A stretch of DNA of 64,000 bases from Geomobilibacter sp964432205 (lineage in GTDB: Bacteria; Desulfobacterota; Desulfuromonadia; Geobacterales; DSM-12255), in contig CAYSMK010000003.1 in assembly GCA_964432205.1 (NCBI GenBank), positions 62,001 through 126,000 of the forward strand. Direction: 5' to 3'. The notes under the pieces are model-generated. The model was not told where the DNA came from. It was given only the letters and a program-made list of their open reading frames with translations, and did no database searches. How positions within the stretch are numbered: position 1 is the stretch's first letter; every line of letters begins with the position of its first letter. Shown piece by piece: positions 59,793 through 64,000 of this stretch. The translations under genes and the position numbers were made by a program.

Positions 59793-61163
59793 ATGCGCAT
59801 ACTGCTCGTAAACCCCGCTTTCTACGACGGCAAGGAGTTCAGCAACCGCTTCGAAGACTACCTCGAATGGATCAAGGGGGGGAACCTCTACGTCGCCCCC
59901 TTCGAGCCCCCGATCGGACTGGCCTTCCTTACTGCCTATCTCAAGGAACGGGGGCATGATGTCTCCCTCATCGATATGCAGGGTTTGTTGCTGGACAGTG
60001 CAGGACTCCGGGCGCAGCTCGCCTCGTACGCCCCCGATATCGTCGGCGTGACCGCGATGACCCCGACGATTCCCGAGGCCCTGCAGGTGGCTGCCATCGC
60101 GAAACGGACGGTGCCCGGTGCGAAGACGGTCCTCGGTGGGGTGCACCCCACCCTTGATCCGGAGGGTGTCCTTGCGGACGAAAACGTCGACTATGTCATA
60201 CGGGGAGAGGGTGAGGTCGCGTTTGCCGCTCTTGCCGAAGCACTTTCCGCCGGATCGGGAGTCGACGAAGTCGAGGGGGTCTCGTTCCGTAGAAACGGCG
60301 TGCCGGTCATAAAGGGAAAGGCTCGTCTCATAGCCGACCTGAACAGTCTGCCTATGCCGGATTACGAAGCCTTTCCCGTGGAGCGTTACATCGAACACAA
60401 CGGCTACCTGCGCAGCGTTCGCGGGATTTCGATGATCGTCTCCCGCGGCTGCCCTTTCAAGTGCACCTTCTGCGCCGTACACCAGACCATGGGGCGCACG
60501 TGGAGGATCAAGTCTCCTCAGCGTGTCGTCGACGAGTTGGTGACCCTCAAGGAGCGCCACCAGTTGGAAGGGGTCTGGTTCAAGGACAGCATCTTCAATC
60601 TCGACCGGGAGTGGGTGAAGGAGTTCTGCCGCCTCATGATCGCCCAGAAGGTGGAGATAGCCTGGCAGGCGCTCACCCGGATCGATCTGATCGAGGAGGA
60701 AGAGCTGAAACTCATGAAGCGCGCGGGTCTGATACAGCTTGATCTCGGCATAGAGACCGGCTCTCCCAAGAGTCTGCTGCGTCTGAAAAAGGGGATCACG
60801 GTCGCGAAGATCCAGGAGAAGGTCGCCATTGCCAAGCGCTACGTCAAGGTCTTTGGTTTCTTCATGATCGGCATCCCCGGCGAGGACGAAACCGACGTGC
60901 AGCAGACCTTCGCCCTGGCAAAGGCACTCGATCTCGACCGCTGGACCTGGAGCATCTACAGTCCGCTCCCCGGTTCGGCCCTGTACGAAGAGCTGATCGC
61001 AGAAGGGAGGATCGAACCGTACCGCCTCGACTACCACCAGGTCCATTTCACCGAGGCCTATGAAGGGGTCTGCGACATCCCGCCGGAACGCCTGAAGGAT
61101 CTGTACCGGGAGATCAACGACCATTTCTACCGGCAGAGCACCCGGGTGCCCCAGGCGGGGTAA
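59793..61163 (+). CDS. B12-binding-domain radical SAM protein
   Basis: 456 aa. Residues 1-150 form a cobalamin-binding-like Rossmann domain (RILLVNPAF, PPIGLAFLTAYLKERGHDVSLIDMQ, GVTAMTPTIPEAL, VLGGVHPTLDPEGVL, RGEGEVAF) but without the DxHxxG histidine, so any cobalamin would bind base-on or not at all. The radical SAM motif is canonical, CPFKCTFC (Cys220, 224, 227), followed by IETGSPKSLLRLKKG and FFMIGIPGEDETD. This layout is that of BchE and many methyl- or ring-forming enzymes; substrate unknown. Adjacent to sulfonate importer and NifB-like gene. Confidence 0.88.
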   Translation: MRILLVNPAFYDGKEFSNRFEDYLEWIKGGNLYVAPFEPPIGLAFLTAYLKERGHDVSLIDMQGLLLDSAGLRAQLASYAPDIVGVTAMTPTIPEALQVAAIAKRTVPGAKTVLGGVHPTLDPEGVLADENVDYVIRGEGEVAFAALAEALSAGSGVDEVEGVSFRRNGVPVIKGKARLIADLNSLPMPDYEAFPVERYIEHNGYLRSVRGISMIVSRGCPFKCTFCAVHQTMGRTWRIKSPQRVVDELVTLKERHQLEGVWFKDSIFNLDREWVKEFCRLMIAQKVEIAWQALTRIDLIEEEELKLMKRAGLIQLDLGIETGSPKSLLRLKKGITVAKIQEKVAIAKRYVKVFGFFMIGIPGEDETDVQQTFALAKALDLDRWTWSIYSPLPGSALYEELIAEGRIEPYRLDYHQVHFTEAYEGVCDIPPERLKDLYREINDHFYRQSTRVPQAG

Positions 61164-61169
61164 AATTAC

Positions 61170-61217
61170 TTGACAGAAATGAGATTCCGGATTATAAAAC
61201 TATTAAATCGATATACA
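61170..61217 (+). promoter_or_regulatory. Promoter and 19-bp operator upstream of the NifB-like gene
   Basis: TTGACA (61170-61175), exactly 17 bases, TATAAA (61193-61198), and operator ACTATTAAATCGATATACA (61199-61217) at the next base. This is the same architecture, base for base in spacing, as that before metK. Confidence 0.85.
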
Positions 61218-61230
61218 AAAGCTAATTACC

Positions 61231-61283
61231 GAGCTGACCAGACAAACTGGAGGCCAAGGGTTGTTTTCCTTGGCCTCTTTTTT
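61231..61283 (+). ncRNA. Leader RNA element B: CCAG/CTGG hairpin plus GGCCAAGG terminator
   Basis: GCTGACCAG-ACAAA-CTGG (hairpin 61238-61250) abuts AGGCCAAGG (61251-61259), which pairs with CCTTGGCCT (61268-61276) across the short loop GTTGTTTT and is followed by C and T6. It ends 22 bases before the NifB-like start; GGAGGAGA is the ribosome site beyond it. This is the shortest copy and so defines the minimal element. Confidence 0.78.
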
Positions 61284-61305
61284 CGTTCTCCGAAAGGAGG
61301 AGACC

Positions 61306-62181
61306 ATGGCTGAAAGTTGTGACGGACGCAAGGGTATCCAGGGGCATCCCTGCTTTGGGGGGAATCACAGGAAGAACGGCAGAATCCATCTGGCCGTTGC
61401 TCCGCATTGCAACATCAAGTGCGGCTACTGCACCCGTCGCCATGACTGCATAAACGAGTCGCGGCCCGGCGTCACCAGCCGTATCCTCACGCCGCAGCAA
61501 GGGCTGGAAACCGTACGCACGGTTATGGATAACAAGGAACTCGGGTCGGTCATCAAGGTGGTTGGCATTGCCGGTCCCGGCGACCCGCTGGCCAACGAGG
61601 AGACCTTTGAAACCTTCAAGCTGATTGGCAAAGAGTTTCCGCAGCTGATCAAATGCCTGAGCACCAACGGGCTCCTGCTCCCCGATACCATTGATCGACT
61701 GCATGAGCTGGATCTGCGGAGTCTGACGGTGACGCTGAACACCCTTGATCCAGAGGTCGGTGCGCGGATCTACTCCCATGTCTTCTACCGTGGGAAACGC
61801 TACAGCGGCGCAGCCGGTGCCGGTATTCTCCTCGACAACCAGTTGGAAGGGATTGCCCGTGCCGTTGAGTACGGCATAACCGTCAAGGTCAATACGGTCC
61901 TGATTCCAGGGGGCAATGATGCTCAGGTTCCGCTCATTGCCCACAAGGTCCGGGAAGTCGGTGCCTTTGTCATGAATGTCATGCCGCTGATTCCGCAGGC
62001 GGATTTTGCCGGAGTGACACCTCCGACACCCGAACAGTTAGAGGTAGTACGGAGTGCCAATGAGAAGATAATCGGCCAGTTCCGCCACTGTCGCCAGTGT
62101 CGGGCCGATGCCATCGGCCTGATCGGCCAGGATGTCCAGGTGGGCGCCAGTGGCTGCGCGATCACCACAAGTACCGCATAG
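61306..62181 (+). CDS. NifB-like radical SAM protein (cofactor core synthesis), no NifX domain
   Basis: 291 aa from ATG 61306. NifB pattern is unusually complete: HPCF (Cys16), CNIKCGYCTRRHDCINESRPGVTSR with the CX3CX2C site (Cys35, 39, 42), GIAGPGDPLAN, IKCLSTNG (Cys117), and HCRQCRADAIGLIG (Cys262, 265). These are the residues that in NifB hold the radical SAM cluster and the two clusters fused to the 8Fe core. The separate C-terminal NifX-like domain of many NifB proteins is absent, as in short archaeal NifB and in NifB-like proteins of nitrogenase-like systems (e.g. MarB of methylthio-alkane reductase). No NifDK, NifEN or NifV is in the window, so nitrogen fixation cannot be assumed. Confidence 0.9.
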   Translation: MAESCDGRKGIQGHPCFGGNHRKNGRIHLAVAPHCNIKCGYCTRRHDCINESRPGVTSRILTPQQGLETVRTVMDNKELGSVIKVVGIAGPGDPLANEETFETFKLIGKEFPQLIKCLSTNGLLLPDTIDRLHELDLRSLTVTLNTLDPEVGARIYSHVFYRGKRYSGAAGAGILLDNQLEGIARAVEYGITVKVNTVLIPGGNDAQVPLIAHKVREVGAFVMNVMPLIPQADFAGVTPPTPEQLEVVRSANEKIIGQFRHCRQCRADAIGLIGQDVQVGASGCAITTSTA

Positions 62182-62195
62182 CTGCGTAATAAAAG

Positions 62196-62214
62196 ACTAG
62201 TAATTTGATAGTCT
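62196..62214 (+). promoter_or_regulatory. 19-bp operator before the second DUF2292-NifH cassette
   Basis: ACTAGTAATTTGATAGTCT is the most symmetrical copy (AGACTA...TAGTCT). A weak -10 (TAATAA, 62187-62192) lies before it, but no good -35 is seen. The promoter may therefore be weak, or the cassette may be read mainly from the NifB-like promoter. No RNA element lies in this leader. Confidence 0.7.
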
Positions 62215-62271
62215 GGGTATTTCTGTTTCGGGTCACGTAGAGCAAACAGCAAAGAGCGGCAGGAGATAACG

Positions 62272-62448
62272 ATGGCACATACACCGGTGATAGTTCGCAA
62301 GACTGATAACGATCCGCTTCCACCGGACACGATCCGGCGCATAACGGATTTGCTCAAGACGGTCCGTTTCGGTTCCATTACCCTGGTTGTCCAGGACGGT
62401 AAGGTCGCGCAGATCGACAAAACGGAGAAATTCAGGATCAACGGCTGA
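62272..62448 (+). CDS. Small DUF2292 (YezD-like) protein, copy 2
   Basis: 58 aa from ATG 62272, with AGGAG 7 bases upstream. The core RRITDLLKTVRFGSITLVVQDG and AQIDKTEKFRI align with copy 1 at 52625 (RQVRDALSVIRFGTVTLVIQDG; QIDKNEKIRL). Both copies precede a nifH-like gene, by 34 bases here and 75 bases at copy 1. The function is unknown; the strict linkage suggests a role with the NifH-like partner or shared sulfur regulation. Confidence 0.87.
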   Translation: MAHTPVIVRKTDNDPLPPDTIRRITDLLKTVRFGSITLVVQDGKVAQIDKTEKFRING

Positions 62449-62482
62449 AAAGCAGTCCAAAACCAAGAAAAGGAGCAACGAG

Positions 62483-63361
62483 ATGTCCCCGAAGAAAGTG
62501 AAAACCATAGCGATTTACGGCAAAGGGGGGATCGGTAAATCGACCACCACCTCGAACATCACCGCAGCACTGTCGGTGCTGGGACTCAAGGTCATGCAGA
62601 TCGGCTGCGACCCGAAGAGCGACTCCACCACCACCCTGCGGGGAGGTGGGTATATCCCGACCATTCTCGACACCCTGCGGGAGAAGAAGACGGTCAAGGC
62701 ACACGAGGTGGTCTTTGACGGTTTCAACGGCATCTACTGCCTCGAGGCAGGCGGTCCGGCCCCCGGTGTCGGTTGCGCCGGCCGGGGGATCATCACCTCG
62801 GTGGAACTGCTGAAGCAGCTTCGGGTCTTCGAAGAGCTCGACGTGGATGTGGTGGTGTACGACGTTCTCGGCGACGTCGTCTGCGGCGGGTTTGCCGTAC
62901 CGATCAGGGAAGGGATCGCCGAGCATGTCTTCACCGTCTCCTCATCGGACTTCATGGCGATCTACGCAGCCAACAACCTGTTCAAGGGGATCAAGAAGTA
63001 CTCCAACAACGGTGGCGCCCTGTTGGGCGGGGTGATAGCCAACTCGATCAATACCGAGTATGCCCGGGAGATCGTGGACGACTTCGTGGACCAGACCAGG
63101 ACCCGGGTCATCGAATACGTCCCCCGCTCGGTGACCGTCACCCAGTCCGAACTGCAGGGCAAGACCACTATCGAGGCTTTCCCGGATTCGGAACAGGCCA
63201 AGGTCTACAAGGGACTGGCTCAGAGGATCTTCGACCATACCGATTCCAGGGTGCCTGAGCCGCTGGGGGAGAAAGAACTGCACGACTGGGCGTTCAAGTG
63301 GGCCGATACCCTGCTGGCCATGGAGACCGGCGAAGTGCGCAGCAAGGCTGCAAACATATAA
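62483..63361 (+). CDS. Nitrogenase-reductase-like (NifH/BchL family) iron-sulfur ATPase
   Basis: 292 aa from ATG 62483 (AAGGAG upstream). Walker A YGKGGIGKSTTTSN, GCDPKSDSTTTLRGG, CLEAGGPAPGVGCAGRGI with Cys98 and Arg101, and VVYDVLGDVVCGGFAVP with Cys134 are all intact, so a homodimer could bind the bridging [4Fe-4S] cluster and hydrolyse ATP to drive electron transfer. The IPTILDTL stretch is closer to BchL and group IV nitrogenase-like reductases than to true NifH. The partner D/K-type protein is not in the window. The sulfur-regulon context makes a methylthio-alkane reductase (MarH-like) role the first hypothesis. Confidence 0.9.
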   Translation: MSPKKVKTIAIYGKGGIGKSTTTSNITAALSVLGLKVMQIGCDPKSDSTTTLRGGGYIPTILDTLREKKTVKAHEVVFDGFNGIYCLEAGGPAPGVGCAGRGIITSVELLKQLRVFEELDVDVVVYDVLGDVVCGGFAVPIREGIAEHVFTVSSSDFMAIYAANNLFKGIKKYSNNGGALLGGVIANSINTEYAREIVDDFVDQTRTRVIEYVPRSVTVTQSELQGKTTIEAFPDSEQAKVYKGLAQRIFDHTDSRVPEPLGEKELHDWAFKWADTLLAMETGEVRSKAANI

Positions 63362-63432
63362 GTTCATACCAACAACTCGGGAGTCGGTAGTCACAGGGTA
63401 GTTCACTATTTAAACTTGCTGTAACCTTTTTT

Positions 63433-63503
63433 GGCTGACCAGAAAAACTGGAGGCCAAGGTCCAGGGTGTGCTGTCCGCCCTGTGCCTTGGCCTCTTTTT
63501 TTT
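63433..63503 (+). ncRNA. Leader RNA element C: CCAG/CTGG hairpin plus GGCCAAGG terminator
   Basis: GGCTGACCAG-AAAAA-CTGG (hairpin 63439-63451) abuts AGGCCAAGG (63452-63460), pairing with CCTTGGCCT (63486-63494), then C and T8. The loop carries a CAGGG/CCCTG stem (63463-63467 with 63479-63483). No clear promoter or operator copy precedes it (ACTATTTAAACTTGC at 63405 is a weak match), so it may act as an attenuator inside the NifH-like transcript. Confidence 0.75.
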
Positions 63504-63560
63504 GGTGTCGGCTTCTGCCGACACAGGCAGGCAGTCAACATTCAGATATCGGACAACACC

Positions 63561-64000
63561 ATGCATGAAATAGCCCTGCACAACATATCGTATGCCTACG
63601 GCAGCCAAAGGATTCTGGAAAACATCAGCTTTACCGCGGCAGCAGGCGAGTTCGTCTGCCTGCTCGGCCCCTCGGGGTGCGGGAAGAGCACCCTGCTCCG
63701 TTTGTTGGCCGGCCTTGCCCAACCCTCGGCAGGCGCCCTGACCCTGGATGGCAGACGCATCAGCGGTCCCGGACTCGACCGGGGGGTCGTGTTCCAGGAC
63801 TACAGTCTCTTTCCCTGGATGACCGCAGGCCAGAATGTGGTCCTGGCCCTGGAACAGGCGTTTCCGGGCCGAGCAAAGGCCGAACAGCGGGAAACCGCCT
63901 GGGAGTATCTGGAAATGGTCGGTCTCGGCACGGTCTTCAACAAGCTGCCGGGTGCCCTGTCAGGCGGGATGCGGCAGCGGGCCGCCATTGCCCGGGCCTT
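63561..64000 (+). CDS. SsuB/TauB-type ABC transporter ATP-binding protein (partial, runs off the window)
   Basis: The first 146 codons are visible from ATG 63561. EIALHNISYAYGSQRILENISF leads to Walker A GPSGCGKST, GPGLDRGVVFQDYSLFPWMTA (Q-loop of the nitrate/sulfonate/taurine group) and signature LSGGMRQRAAIARA. It is a second importer ATPase of the sulfonate type in this region, 57 bases after RNA element C. The rest of the gene and its permease and binding protein lie downstream, out of sight. Confidence 0.9.
   Translation, partial: MHEIALHNISYAYGSQRILENISFTAAAGEFVCLLGPSGCGKSTLLRLLAGLAQPSAGALTLDGRRISGPGLDRGVVFQDYSLFPWMTAGQNVVLALEQAFPGRAKAEQRETAWEYLEMVGLGTVFNKLPGALSGGMRQRAAIARA

Noticed and set aside
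61306..63361. A classical nitrogen-fixation cluster
   Set aside because: No nifDKEN, nifV, nifU/S or NifA-type control is seen; the shared regulatory sites link these genes to sulfur transport instead.

Overview
The window (about 60 % GC, tightly packed) reads as a chromosome segment of a Desulfuromonadota bacterium close to Geobacter, Trichlorobacter or Geotalea. The basis is the gene order rimP-nusA-ylxR/L7Ae-infB-rbfA-nrnA-truB-rpsO-pnp, the xseA-xseB-ispA-dxs block, and a short PilA-N type pilin almost identical in plan to the Geobacter electron-conducting pilin. This placement is inference from gene content, not from a search.

Layout. 0-30 kb is core housekeeping: a YibQ-family deacetylase-like protein, an orphan ParA-like ATPase, exonuclease VII, isoprenoid synthesis (ispA, dxs), an elongation factor P module (epmB, epmA, efp), infA, the rimP-to-pnp translation and RNA operon, a run of peptidase, dut and Sua5/YciO genes, a NERD nuclease-domain membrane protein, yacG, gltX and tRNA-Gly(CCC). 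30-40 kb is mixed accessory material: a TPR/O-GlcNAc-transferase-like glycosyltransferase beside a pilin with a sigma-54-like promoter, a DraG-like protein with a degenerate active site, a YciA-type thioesterase, a hybrid histidine kinase, and glpK-glpD. 40-47.7 kb is a surface-glycan cluster that contains an NDP-hexose 2,3-dehydratase, a ketoreductase and a DegT aminotransferase (a 2-deoxy-aminosugar set), a methyltransferase and a GT-C/TPR membrane glycosyltransferase, ending in a decayed paralogue of that last gene and tRNA-Val(CAC).

48-64 kb is the most interesting part: a sulfur-scavenging regulon built around nitrogenase-like proteins. An Rrf2/IscR-type regulator is followed by a sulfate ABC transporter, then a DUF2292 (YezD-like) small protein plus a NifH homologue that has lost both [4Fe-4S] cysteines. 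Next come a SAM synthetase, an unusual radical SAM protein, an FMN-barrel protein, a sulfonate/taurine-type ABC transporter, a B12-type radical SAM protein, a NifB-like protein, a second DUF2292 protein and a second NifH homologue with intact cysteines, then the start of another SsuB/TauB-like ATPase.

Four near-identical 19-bp sites (consensus aCTAnTAAnTYGATAgact) occur at control points of this region. Three of them begin at the base immediately after the -10 box of a 17-bp-spaced promoter. Three copies of a compact RNA element (CCRG hairpin plus GGCCAAG terminator) lie in leaders before metK, the NifB-like gene and the last ATPase. The likely theme is assimilation of sulfur from sulfate, sulfonates and organosulfur compounds under sulfur limitation, possibly with a methylthio-alkane-reductase-like enzyme whose D/K subunits would lie outside the window.
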